Below are positions 38,560 to 49,851 of a stretch of DNA of 54,642 nt, in pieces. Each line of letters opens with the position of its first letter. Position 1 is the first letter of the stretch. The DNA lies in contig JBLWGC010000220.1 of NCBI GenBank assembly GCA_048772705.1, positions 1 to 54,642 of the forward strand. Direction: 5' to 3'. Origin of the DNA: Leidyana gryllorum EB-2025a. Lineage: Eukaryota; Apicomplexa. The notes below the pieces were generated by a model. It made no database searches. It worked only from the letters and a program-made list of their open reading frames with translations, and had not been told where the DNA came from. The translations under genes and the position numbers were made by a program.

Positions 38560-39306
38560 CTAAATGTTGAACATAGTGTTGGGGTCCACTCGGAAGAACG
38601 GTTTGTGTTGACGGCTCCTTGTCGTTTGTCCAGTGGTGGTAGGGGTTGTGCTTATGAAGACGACCGCAGTACATTCACCATGAGCGTGTTGGGGGTTGGC
38701 AAAGGTGACAGTGGGTTTCTTGGGGGCAGATCCCTTTTGGGACGGCGTCGCTCTCAGGATGTCAATCGGTTTGATAGCAGGGCGAGACAGCTGCGGTCGC
38801 AAGGCGGATTTGGCCGGCATTCGATCTGGTGGGCATGGCGCATGGCCGACTTCCGAAACGCTGCGATGGTTCCACCACTTATCAGATGTTCGTTTTCTAG
38901 ACTTATCCACTAATTCGTCTTCGGCCAGATAATCACAAAATGGCCTGGCTTTGATGAACTCTGCAATGGATTTTCGTCTGCGGCATCGCACGAGATCATG
39001 AAGTGCTCTTCGGTAAAGTGACACTTTCCGTTCCGACTGTTTTCGTCGAAGTTTCAACTCCCATCGAATACCAAGAGTTAGTCCAAAAACCCATTCTATC
39101 CCAGTCATCCATCTTGCCATGGTCAAACCCAATTGGAGTCCAACCAATTTGATGTCACGTGATGGAACTGGGGGATATCTGGCTTGGGAAAGGTTAGATT
39201 TACGCATGGAGCGCATTTGATCCCCTTCCAGACGGAGATACTTGGGTGGTTCATAATCAAGAACAAGTGCGTGTGTCATCTGACCGCGTAGTGGAAGTAC
39301 ACACAT
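38560..39306 (-). CDS. Hypothetical basic protein
   Basis: About 248 residues from the first ATG (39306, MCVLPLRGQMTHALVL) to a stop at 38560. It starts 20 bp after the stop of the CutC gene on the same strand. It has a moderately hydrophobic part (VGLQLGLTMARWMTGIEWVF), then a strongly basic stretch (WELKLRRKQSERKVSLYRR, RCRRRKSIAEF) and a Ser/Pro/Lys tail. No family recognised. Its 3' end converges on the MTAP-type gene, whose stop is 118 bp away. Confidence 0.55.
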   Translation of the reverse strand: MCVLPLRGQMTHALVLDYEPPKYLRLEGDQMRSMRKSNLSQARYPPVPSRDIKLVGLQLGLTMARWMTGIEWVFGLTLGIRWELKLRRKQSERKVSLYRRALHDLVRCRRRKSIAEFIKARPFCDYLAEDELVDKSRKRTSDKWWNHRSVSEVGHAPCPPDRMPAKSALRPQLSRPAIKPIDILRATPSQKGSAPKKPTVTFANPQHAHGECTAVVFISTTPTTTGQTTRSRQHKPFFRVDPNTMFNI

Positions 39307-39325
39307 CTGACAAACATCGCCATCA

Positions 39326-40069
39326 TCACAGGGAGTGAACAAGTGTGGTCATGAGGCCAAGGGCGGCCGCATCGTATTCGAACTGCGGTCCGAACCCCAG
39401 GTTTTCCACGGAAGGGACTGAGCCGCACGCTTTCTTGGGCACACTACAATGGACCCATTTTGGCTTCAGTCTGCGTGTCAGCTCCTCAACATTGGTGATT
39501 CGAATCGCGGATCCCGGCATAACTGTAATAGCGTCTCCAACTTGGCTCTGTAACACTTTGATTTCGTCCACACCCTCCAAAGCGGTCTTTGCACGACCAG
39601 AAGTCAGAATAGTATCTATGTTCGCCATCTCGCATAGCCGTCCGAGGCCAACAAATGTGGGTAATACATCGACTGCACGATGTATGGTCAGCTTTTTGCC
39701 CACTGGCAGACTGATGCTGATCATCTCTATGCGTCCGTAATCCAACGCCACTGCGCCCACAGTCAGTCCGATCACCCATCCTTCCAGCGATTTCAAATCC
39801 AACTCAGCGAAATGCCTCAGCTCCTCCAATATCGTGGCAAACTCATAGTTGTTGTACGAGAAGTCACCACTCCGTGGCCGTAACATCACACGCTGCACCG
39901 TCTTGTTCCCAGAAAGGCTACATATGTAACCGTCAATCTGCTTTACCAGACCGACAGTGGGAGTCAGCCCGCCGACACTCAGAGCACTACATACTTCAAG
40001 TCGATCTACGCCACAATCAATGGCAATCTTAGCTGATTCAAAGTCATCCACACATACTTCCAACTGCAT
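39326..40069 (-). CDS. CUTC: CutC family protein
   Basis: 247 residues, intronless, matching the usual 240-270. CutC is a TIM-barrel protein linked to copper homeostasis, with an uncertain biochemical role. Family landmarks in order: LEVCVDDFESAKIA, GVDRLEVCSALSVGGLTPT, VMLRPRSGDFSYNNYE, GWVIGLTVGA, KLTIHRAVDVLP, DTILTSGRAKTALEG, and ITVMPGSAIRITN. The Met start is strong because the protein begins directly at the first barrel strand. It sits 24 bp after the stop of hexokinase 1 on the same strand. Confidence 0.92.
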   Translation of the reverse strand: MQLEVCVDDFESAKIAIDCGVDRLEVCSALSVGGLTPTVGLVKQIDGYICSLSGNKTVQRVMLRPRSGDFSYNNYEFATILEELRHFAELDLKSLEGWVIGLTVGAVALDYGRIEMISISLPVGKKLTIHRAVDVLPTFVGLGRLCEMANIDTILTSGRAKTALEGVDEIKVLQSQVGDAITVMPGSAIRITNVEELTRRLKPKWVHCSVPKKACGSVPSVENLGFGPQFEYDAAALGLMTTLVHSL

Positions 40070-40093
40070 TTTCAGGAATTCACTTTTTTCTCA

Positions 40094-41646
40094 TCAGAAA
40101 AGTGGACGATTCAACAACCCCTTCTGCTCTTCACAAGCTGCCAACACTGCCGCACCCAACCCAGAACCGTCTTTAGACACACGCATTTTCACCAACTTGG
40201 CATTGCGCTCTCCCAACACAATGTTCAACCCGTCCTGAACGTCTTCCTGGAACTTCGGGTTGTGGATGTACATCGACCCATCGATCCCAACAGTCACACC
40301 TCCGGCAGCTTGCTGCAGCTTGCCGGTCTGTTTCGCCAATGCAGACACTCCCACTGCCAACAAATACGCCGCACGTCGTATGATCGCACGGAAAAGGTCG
40401 CGCACAGCCTCCAGGTATGCCCTGTTGTTGCAGTCCCAGTCCAGTTGAACCTTCAGCACGTGTTGAACACCCGACAAGTCAAAAGACTCATCATAGGCAG
40501 CAGCCATACAGGCTTCTGTGGTCATTGTGTGGTGAACCCAACTGCGGTCCGGAGCGTCCCAGGCGAACATCCGCAATAGGGCACGACGACAGAGCTCAGA
40601 AACGAACAGGCTTGAACACATCTTCTCCATCACGTTGATGCCAGGGTGGGTGTCGCTGAGATCAACCTGCAGATCGATGATATTTTTCTTCAATGCGCGG
40701 TTGTAGCCGCCCATCTCAGTGTTGATGATCAGTCCCTGGTATCCGTACTCCTTGGCATGGCGCTCGTAGTATGCAGCGTTCATTCCTGTGCCCAAAATCA
40801 CACCGAGGACGCAGGGAGGCAGGTACTCCTTAGCTGCAAAAATGCTGTAAGCACTGCTCAGAAGAGTACCAGTGGTATCATTTAGAGCCGCTGCACATCG
40901 AGCCGGAACCTGATTGCGCAGAAAAGCGCTATCAAGCAGCTGACAGATGTCGGGACCTCCCTCTACTTTGTCGTCAGTGTCTCGACCTGTCTCGAAACCT
41001 TTAGTCCAGAAAGGGCAGGTACCGCTGTTGATGGCAGACTGTTCCAATGGAAAACTGAAGGTGAATCCAACAGCAAACTTCTTGTTCTTTCCGCGCTCCA
41101 AGTCTCCCGTCTCGGCCATCAGACCCTTAACCTGGTTCACAATGTAGTCAAACAGCTCCGTAGCCGTGGCTTTGGGATCCATTAGACCTTTGGGCAGATC
41201 TTTCGTGACACCGAGATCTCTAATGCACTCCGTACGCTGTTTGGTATCATACCCGCCCTGGCCATCCAACTCCACTCTGACCACTCGAAGATTGGTACCG
41301 CCGAAGTCAATGGCGTAAAAGATCTGACGCACAGCAAATGTGGGTTCTCAGGACAAACTCTACTCACGCCTTTCTCCTGACCCGAAGGGGGCGAGTCTAC
41401 GCAAGTATCCAGAAACTTCAATGAAGCAGGAGACTCAGTCATAGGGTTCCTGTGATGGCGGAGAGCTTGGCGACAATCAGCGTTGAACTGATCTCGCAAC
41501 GACTTCATCTCCTCCTCGCCCAAATCGAACATTGCGATATATCTCTGAAGAAAGGCGATTACCCGCCGACCAACGAAGAAAATACTCACTTTGCATCGCG
41601 AAGCGATGTTCTCTATTCCAACTTCCTGACGCGTGAATTTGCCCAT
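40094..41646 (-). CDS. Hexokinase 1 (tandem copy)
   Basis: Three exons on the minus strand: 41590-41646, 41368-41544 and 40094-41323, with introns of 45 and 44 bp; 487 residues. It phosphorylates glucose or other hexoses with ATP at the entry to glycolysis. Motifs: FYAIDFGGTNLRVVRVEL (first phosphate site), FSFPLEQ, LNDTTGTLLSSAY with the catalytic Asp, GVILGTGMNAAY, INTEMGGY with a sugar-binding Glu, DGSMYIHNPKF, and SKDGSGLGAA (adenosine site). The N-terminal exons are short and charged, like those of the neighbour at 41890, to which it is clearly paralogous, but it lacks that gene's third intron. No targeting peptide is seen, so cytosolic. Confidence 0.93.
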
Positions 41647-41889
41647 ACTTCGATCACTTGTTAACACACTTTTTCTTCCGAATCACATGCAGCTCATTTA
41701 GGAACCCATCTGCATTATCTCGATGACACCTTAAATGGCACATAGTAGACTTGGCATTACCTTCTCTCTTACGAGCCACTCTATAGAGTATACTACGTTC
41801 CACATTATTCGCACGTTCGCTCGGAGCTCTCTTAGCCCGGGTCAAATATCACTTCATTTCATTCAGAGCTCTCAGAATCACACACCACT

Positions 41890-43559
41890 TCACTTCAAAG
41901 AGTTCATTTCAGCCAACAGTTTCTCCTGACTCGCCAGTCGAGTCGTCCAAACCTGGCCTGGACTTGGAGCAAATGAGGTTCGACGCTTCTTGTGTGGCAT
42001 AGCGGCCAGAATTCCGGCGCCCAAACCAGACCCGTCCGATGCTGTTGTCCAGTGGAGCAATCCGGCCAACTCGTCTCCCAGGAACTTCTTCATTGCCTTG
42101 CTGATGTCCTCGCGGAATTCAGGATTGCGCGTATACAGACTACCATCCACAGCACAGGTCAACCCTCCGATAGCGTGCTGTAGTCTGCCCGTGCTCAATG
42201 CCAGACATCCTACCATCACAGCCACAACCCCCGCGGCGCGCTCGATCACCGCATGACAAATCTCATGGATCATCTTCAACCACTCTCTGGGCAATTTATC
42301 TCGGGGCCACTCGAGCTGAGTCTCCATAGCTTCGCGAACCAACGGGTGCTCAGGATCATCTTCGTAGGCCATCAACATGCAAGCTTCAGCTGTCAGAGAA
42401 GATTTCGACCAGCACAGAGGAGGGGCATCTTTCTGGAACACCTTCAAGATGGTCCTCCGGCAGATCTCGGGCAAGTAAAGACCCGAGACCATCTTCTCCG
42501 TGATCTGCTTGCCAGGAGCAGTATCACTGTCATCAACTTCATGATCCACAATATTTCGTGGCAGCAGAGTGCCGAAGGCTCCACATTCGGTGTTGATCAC
42601 ACTCCCAAAGTAGCCGTAGGTTGGGCCATCGGGGTCGGCATAGCAAGCGTTCAACCCAGTACCTAGAATCAAACCAATCAGTGTCTGCGGCTTGCTCTTA
42701 TCAGCCGTATAGGCTCCAGAGACTAATGTGCCGGTCTGTAAAAGATAAACACGCGTGTGTGCTGGAACTTTGAAAAGGGGTCGTTATCACTCACAGTGTC
42801 ATTCAATACTGCTGTAGCTTCGGCGGGAACTCCATTACGCTGAAAAGCGCGGTTTAGCAACAAGACAATGTCTGTGCCAGGCGCTATGATCGGATCATTG
42901 GTCTTTGTGCCAGTTTCGAACCCCTTGGACATTTGGAGGCAATAAGCAGAATCGATATCGATCTGCTCCATCGCAAAGGAGAAGGTGAAACCTACTGGGT
43001 ACAAAGTGGGACGCAGATGATCTTTGTGCTTTGCCATGAGTTCCTTGACCAAGGATGCAATGGCGTCAAACAATTCGGTGGCCGTGGCTTTTGCATCCAT
43101 CAGTCCCTTGGGATGAGGGCTCGGGTAGTCGCGAATGTTACGAGCCAGCTGATCTAGCTTGTATCCCTTGTTACCATCAAGCTCCACACGAACACAGCGC
43201 AGGTTCGTTCCACCAAAGTCCACTGCATAATACACCTGAGGATTGAATGATGAGAAGATTCGGAGTTACAAGCGATTAACCTACCCCGCTTTCCGATCCT
43301 GTGGGAGGTTTATCGACGCAGGTGTCGAGGAAGTACATCTGCCCCTTAGGTTCCGATTTATTCTTGTGATTGACTTTGCAGATGTTGATGTCCGCCCGCA
43401 CAGCGCTGGCCATTTCAAGCATTTTGTTGCGGGGGAACTCAAACATCTCGCGATATCGCTGAGATGGAGATAGTTTGGAATTTGATTGGATTGCCCACTG
43501 GATACCTTATGTCTCTCCTCCAGACTTTCGACCTTGACGTTCTGCTTCTCAATCGGCAT
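41890..43559 (-). CDS. Hexokinase 2 (tandem copy)
   Basis: Four exons on the minus strand: 43506-43559, 43285-43458, 42795-43235 and 41890-42735, with introns of 47, 49 and 59 bp; 504 residues. Motifs: YYAVDFGGTNLRCVRVEL, FSFAMEQ, LNDT then TGTLVSGAY across the last intron, LILGTGLNACYA, INTECGAFG, DGSLYTRNPEF and TASDGSGLGAG. All usual hexokinase core residues I can check are present. The third intron splits the codons right after the catalytic LNDT and is absent from hexokinase 1, so it was gained or lost after the duplication. The two copies differ in much of their sequence, so the duplication is old and the substrates may differ. Confidence 0.93.
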
Positions 43560-43660
43560 TGTGCGAGTTCCAAGTCAGAAATGTGCTAGGCATGCTTAAG
43601 AGGGGGAGGGAAGGGATTAAAGTGTGCAGTTCATTGTACGGATCAAATTCGAAACTTGAC

Positions 43661-44670
43661 TCAAAAGAGGCGGCGTTTACGGCCCGCCTCAGCTACGAAC
43701 TTCTCAAAGCGCTGGAAATCTCCGACGCCCTTCATTACATGGAAGGACTCCAGCCGTTCCTGTATATCATGAACGATGCACCGCAAAGTAAAGACTCGAC
43801 TACCCACCCTTGACTTATAATAGTCCTTTAATGGCCTGGTTTCCTTTTCATAGACCTCAAGACGGTGAAGGATTACTTCCTCCTTATCGTCCTTCCTTTG
43901 CTTAAGATTACTGCAACCTTTACATTTGGCCAACTGATCAGGGGTAGGCACCAACGGCTTGAAGGAGTAACCAGGTTCATTAAGCTCAGTCACATTGTAG
44001 GTCTTTCCACACTTTAGACACACGCGCCTTCCCGCCAGCTTAGCTACCAGCACGCGTTTAGGTTGTGTGATGTTAATTGCAAGGAATGGTCCTATATATT
44101 CGAGTTGTCAGAGCACACATGTACGCCATGCATACCAGAGAAGTTATCGAGAACTTCTGCTTGATAAAGAGTTCGAGGAAAGCCATCCAGAACGAAGCCG
44201 TCCTGGGTATCCGTGCAATCGAGGCGATTCTCGACGATGGCAATAACGAGATCATCCGGGACCAATTCGCCCTTCTCAGTTAATTCCTTGAACGCCAGCC
44301 CCAGCTGCGTTTGTCGTCCAATCTCATTCCGGATAATGTCGCCAGTTGAAATGTGGGGAATACCCCACCGCTCAGATAATAGTGTGGCGAACGTCCCCTT
44401 ACCGACACCAGGAGCCCCCAGGAAAATCAATTGGGGGGCATGGGCGCTCCGAAGAATACTTGTCTGCCGAGAAACAATCTCGAACCCCGTCAGAGACGCA
44501 GTGCGCGCGGCGGCCGCAGCAGCAGGAGAAGAGCCCACGGAGTCAACCGTAGAAGACGTTGTCGTAAAGCGGGGAGTCCACTTGAAAGTGGGTCTGGCGC
44601 CTCCAGCGAGTCTGACAGACTGCAACACAGCAGTCTTGGGAGGGGGAGGCAGACGCGCAGGCTTCAGCAT
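43661..44670 (-). CDS. Adenylate kinase, probably mitochondrial
   Basis: Three exons: 44136-44670, 43808-44091 and 43661-43759, with introns of 44 and 48 bp; 305 residues. It interconverts AMP + ATP and 2 ADP. The first 75 residues are rich in Arg, Ala, Ser and Thr without acids near the start (MLKPARLPPP), fitting a mitochondrial presequence. Core motifs: LIFLGAPGVGKGTFA (P-loop, about 85-92), HISTGDIIRNEIG (AMP site), DGFVLDGFPRT, LAGRRVCLKCGKTYN and a second CKGC pair, making a four-Cys zinc-type LID domain. The closing DYYKSRERLESFHV is typical. The stop of the large upstream gene is 28 bp before its start on the same strand. Confidence 0.92.
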
Positions 44671-44698
44671 AGGAACAACAAAACCCTACCACACCCGC

Positions 44699-47600
44699 CT
44701 AGCTCGGAGCTGCTGAAAATGTCAATTGGTCTAGTGCTGTCTCCAAAGAAGGAACAGCACAGGTCCACCAAGTGCCGCCTCCCTCGATTTCAGCTTCTGA
44801 GGTTGCCAGCAGCGTGGTCGACAGATTCTGCAACCAGCTGTCTGCAACTTGCTGCTGGTGCATGATCCAAGCCCTCAACCGAGGTACTGGTGCTAAACAG
44901 GCTCTCCGATCTTCGATCGGCTCCTGAACCAGCGACAGATACCCCAATCCAAAGATATACATGCACAAGATGTCGTCAGATCCTACTTCCGACGATTCGG
45001 CGGCCATCATCGCCTTCATACGTTGCTCAAGTCGCCTTCCTACCCGATTTTGGGGCAGTGCCCAACACACTGAGAAGAAGGAGGTGTGTGTAAACGCGCG
45101 CACGCGCATTCGACTGCGCCGATGACTTACCAGAGCTTTCACATCCGTCGTGCTCAGGCGACCAGACGAGTTTGCTCAGGGCTGAGATGATCAGATCCGC
45201 TGCAGCAGCGATATCGTTGGCTTGGGCGTTGTCAAGGATGGCGAAAATGAAGCGGACTAGTAGGGCCGCAGAGTATGCCCGGCCTGTGTCACCGTTTTCA
45301 AGCTTGGAAGCACTTCCTGTGGAGTAGCCCAACCAGAAGACGTCGACAAGGCGGGCCAGGAATGTTGCTTTGGCGTCGATGAGCCCTACTACCCAATGAA
45401 TGGCTTTGGTCATGCTAGCACTGGTCATATTGGGGATCCCCGATCGCACCAAGCAGAAGAGAAAGTCCATATCCCACTGGCCCTTGACACTGGTATCAAC
45501 AGCCTTAGGCAGTACCATACCCTCACCCAGCATAGCGTCAAACGCATGTTGGATTTGGGTTCCCCATTCCGTTAGTTCGGCTGTAGTAGCATCAGGGAGA
45601 AGGGTCCACAGCTCTCCGAAGCGGTCGAAGCATCCCCACCCAGAGAAGCACCAGCAGCTGGCTGTGCCTTGGCGTATGAAATGTCGGAGAGCTGCGTCCA
45701 TCCATTGAGCAAACTTGCGAAGTCTGACAGTGGATACAAGAGAACTGGAGGTGGGTGGTTGCCAGTGTCTCTGCAAACGGGGAATGAGGGACGCGATTTT
45801 GCCCTCCGCTGCTCCGTCGGCACCCATGGCCCCTTTGTTGGCATTTGCAACGCCTGAGGCGTTTTCGTCGTCTGCCGGATTAGCTTCAGCGGCTTTGAAC
45901 CTCCTGACTTCCTCTTCAATGTCAACGGCTCCTTCGGCGCCAGAGAAGACTCTGAGTGGGGCAGCTGAGACCGTTACCTTCCCAGCGGAGGTAACAATTT
46001 CGTCAAAAATATGGCCCACGCCACTGCTTTGCCATTGTCTCAACTGATTGGTGGCGTGATCCACGATGGACTTCATTGCTTTGGCCCGATCTCCAACTTC
46101 TCCCAGAGAGCACAGATCGACCAATCTTCCCAACAGTGACCTCTCTTTCCACAGAGTTTCATTGGCCGGGACTCGGCGTATCAGAGCCTCCGCTGTCTCT
46201 GTGAGATTGCCAGCGGAGCCCTCAAAGTTGAAGCCTTCCTCGAAGCTCAAGTTTTGTTGGACAAAGTATGCGATCATTTGGAGACACATTGCCCCGCATC
46301 GCATAACATTACGACCGGCTTGGACGAATAGGAAGTTTACCGAGTTGACAGCGTCCAAATATCTGCACAAATGGCAATCGTAGAGCAGCACACACTCACC
46401 TCGTCACTTCGGTGGGCTCCGCGAGAGCGATTTCGAGAGATCTCATCGTGAGATACGAGCGCTCGAGTGACCGACGGTACGACGCTGTGTCTTGAATGAT
46501 CTGTGACTCGAGTGGGTCCAACTTGGCGTTGGACATATATCTCTGGAGAGCCAAGATGACTCCGGCGGCGGCCGCCAGCCTTAAACTTCTGGGCGGCATC
46601 ATACGGAAACACATTGTGACATTATCCGTGAGGGAGGCGTTGACAACCGCCTTAGCCAAACTGTTCCGTAGTGTGTCAGAGCAGTCGAAGAAGAGGACAT
46701 CTGCGAAACCCGCCAGTCGAGTCGCTATCAAAGATGCAGATGACTGGAACAAAGAGCCAAGGAAGGACGGCGGGAGACGGGCGATTTCTTCCGGCGTGGG
46801 TTTCTGATGTCTCGCTATCTGTTGGACAGGGAAGCGGTAGGCGGCTCCACAGATACTCGAAAGCCAAATTTGTGTGATGAGAAATCGGGTGGTCTTGTCT
46901 TGTTGACTGGGAGGCACCAAACTTAACAAACGCGGAGCCGCAATGTGGCCGTAGTAACTCAGAGGTAAATGTCGAACCATTTCCGGCCGAAGGTCCGGAA
47001 CATTGGGCCAAGTGATGCAGTTGAGATAACTCGTGAACACCGGGCACAGCACATCCAATCGCGGGCTCAGACGGTTCGTCAATAACCAATCGAGTTGTCT
47101 GGGAGAGTAGGCGGCGAGATTCTTCAACGCCAACGAGGTGTCGGGAACTCCAGCCAGAGGAGCCGCATTGAGGAAAGGTAAGGCCCTCTTGTCAATCAAA
47201 GCCTGGCCATTCTGGACGCTTGGGGCAAAGAGCAGATAGTCCAGCCATCTTTGGGCTGGCGATGGAGTCGCTGCTCGAATGATCGCACACGACGTCGGCT
47301 GAGACACAGGCGTCGGAGCGAATTCCCGGAGGAACGCCGGTGTGTCCGCAGCATTGAGCGTTTGACAGAGCGACCAGTACGCCATCACAAACTCTGTTCG
47401 TCCGTACCCTATAGCGTGATCCACCAAAATCGGCTCTGCCAGCAGCCCAGCCAGCAATTGCATAGGCCTCTCGTTCTCCGGGGCAAAGGCCGCGCACCAC
47501 CGGAGACAGTGCAGAACCAATGTGGCTGCCAGTTTGGGACATCGCCCAAGTAGCACCAAAGTCGGCCGGAGCTTCTCGTTGGGCGGGGTCTGTAGGACGA

Positions 47601-48342
47601 GCGACACCACGCATTCCATAAGTTGCAGATTCTGTTTATGATACGCTCCCGGAACCACTTGTCGAATCAGTGTTAGCAGAAAAGTCAGGAGAGGATCCGA
47701 GAGAGGCAGTTCAGCTTCAGTGGTGAGGCCGTCCGAAGACGAAGCCCCTCTCCAATCGAATCGATTCTCTTTGCGCATTTGCTCCAAGCTCTGCCGCACC
47801 ACGAGCGGTGCCAACCACTGAAGAAAGGTCTCTCCGTTGGCCAAATAGTGCAGATGGACCAACAAGAAGGAGGCTGTTTGAGCACACTCTGTTGCGCCGT
47901 CACACGCTGTCAATAGGGCCTCCAGAGTTTGCATCACAGGCACCACGATAGAGCGGTCCTCTTGCAACAACAAATATATGAGGGCATACAGAGCCGCATT
48001 CCGATTAGTAAGGCTGACTTGCGCATATCGCAAAACCGCTTCAGGCTCCCAAACGAAGGTCTGGATTTCGCCCGTACCCGTGGGAGTTATCGACACGCGG
48101 ACTCCGGACTGCAATAATTCTGGACGTGGGACCCGACATACTCTCAAAACTTGTAGTGTTATCGCTTGAAATGCATCGGTCAGCACCCGATGCGAGTCGA
48201 GCAACCTCCCTTGGTCCAGAAACATAAAAAACACTATGTCCGTCCCCCCACTTGAACATGCTCGACAGGTAGCTCGCAGCCTTGGCAGCGGCTCCACTGC
48301 ATTTGTACCCGCCCCTCCACCCCCTGAATTGCCGGCTGCCAT
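44699..48342 (-). CDS. Large helical protein of unknown function
   Basis: Three exons: 46400-48342, 45131-46362 and 44699-45069, with introns of 37 and 61 bp; 1181 residues. The start is the first ATG in frame (MAAGNSGGGGAG). The protein is Leu-rich and mostly helical with many short amphipathic helices (for example LYALIYLLLQEDRSIV, PLLTFLLTLIRQVVPG, AATLVLHCLRWC), resembling an alpha-solenoid scaffold such as subunits of large nuclear or trafficking complexes, but I recognise no specific family. No signal peptide or clear membrane segment. Its ATG overlaps the ATG of the plus-strand gene at 48341, so the two genes share one promoter or one of the starts lies further in. Confidence 0.75.
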
Positions 48343-49805
48343 GTACCGACGAATCTGCAGTACTGTCACCAATGGTCCGGGGTCTCAGGTCGCAACCCCC
48401 GTATCTCCTACGCCCTGGGACATGATCGAATTACTCTCACGGTCTAATGCAGAATACTCATTCCAGGTTGTCCCCAGGCCGGACATAGTATCTTCTTCTG
48501 AAGATGAAGACGAAGACGAAGATCGTGCGGAGGATGACATTACTCAACAATTGAACGTGCCGGAAAGTGTTCAAAGTCTACCCAAACCACTTCAACCGCA
48601 ATCATCTAATTCCTCTTTTTGTTTGTCAGAAGCTCTCGAAGATATGAAGCAACTGGATTCCGCTGAAGGGCCTCAACTGGTGCGACCGCTCGAGGAATTG
48701 AGGGCGATGCTGGTCAATGTTGACGTGCCAATTCGGGAACGATTAGAGGTATATTTTCATCATTTGTGCCTCTATGAACATGCTGGCTTGTCACTGTTCG
48801 ATTCTGTATGTGTTATCGTGTCTCCGTGTGTGTGTGCGCTTGCACGCGCATTGTCTTGTGACCGACGGACTCGCTATCTCATCTCGTACCCTTCCGCCGC
48901 GAGGACACCCCCCAGGTCTAGTTCGGCTTTTGTGTTGTGACTGACAGTGATCTTGGCCCGCAGCATGTCTCTACTGAAATCCTTGGACCCCAATCTCAGA
49001 TCTTGAAGAATCTGCAATTGCGCGACAACTGGCTTGGCTTCTTGGCGAAGCATTTTCGGCGCGCCCTCAAGCAAATCAATTCGGAAGAAGCTATAACCGC
49101 GCAACGAGTACGACGACTGCAAGAGGTTTTCGCTGAGCTCGCACCACCTTCCAGCCGGCATCAGAAGCGACGGTCATCTCCAGCAAGCTCGTTCTCTGGA
49201 CTGCCTCCTAGGCCCCCCTCTAGTTCTGCGGGCAGCCCCCCGATGTCACGCAAACCGTCGCCTTCGTTGGCTCCAAGCACTGTTACCTCTTTGAGCTCAA
49301 CGACGGGGCATGCTCACAAGATCAGTCCTCCCGTTATGAACTTGCCGACTGTGCAAGAAGTGGCCGAATGCGGGTCTACTCCTGCGCAAACTCCTCCTTC
49401 TGCTAAACCAGCCAAGTCCCCCGTTTCAGAGAGGCGCATTTCTAACAAGGTATTCGGCGAAAAAGCCCAAGATGTCTCCTCTTCAATCCATTATGCCCCA
49501 GCATTGCAAGGGTAAGTGCTCAGTGCGGGTGCCAGTTCTTTGTGGACCGATTGTTGTGACCATCCAGACCTATTGCACTACTGCCACCGGTTGTACGAAG
49601 TTCAGTATTTAGTGGGGAGTATCAAGTATGGCAAGTGTCTGGGGTGCTGGCAGTCCCACCAAGTATGAAAGGTGGAGGAAGTGACGACGCATCAGCGAGA
49701 TTTTGCACCTGCCTGTTGACGGATCATATAGGCTCCAAGCCATTGCCTTCTAGCGGGCTGACCCATTTCAGCCGCTCGTGTGAAGTGAGGGCTCAGAGGG
49801 GCTAA
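48341..49805 (+). CDS. Hypothetical protein, Ser/Pro-rich with helical middle
   Basis: Three exons: 48341-48805, 48964-49511 and 49568-49805, with introns of 158 and 56 bp and consistent phases; 416 residues. An acidic Ser patch (SSSEDEDEDEDRAEDD) is near residue 50, followed by a helical part spanning the first intron (ERLEVYFHHLCLYEHAGLSL, then STEILGPQSQILKNLQLRDN and FLAKHFRRALKQINSEEAI). The C-terminal half is Ser/Pro-rich and likely disordered. The helical part is somewhat like a BAR or other coiled domain, but I cannot assign it. The first intron contains a GT/GC-rich run. The next in-frame ATG is at codon 28, so the start is not certain. Confidence 0.6.
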
Positions 49806-49851
49806 CTGAGCATATATTGTCAGCTCCAATCAACACATATACACAGACCAT

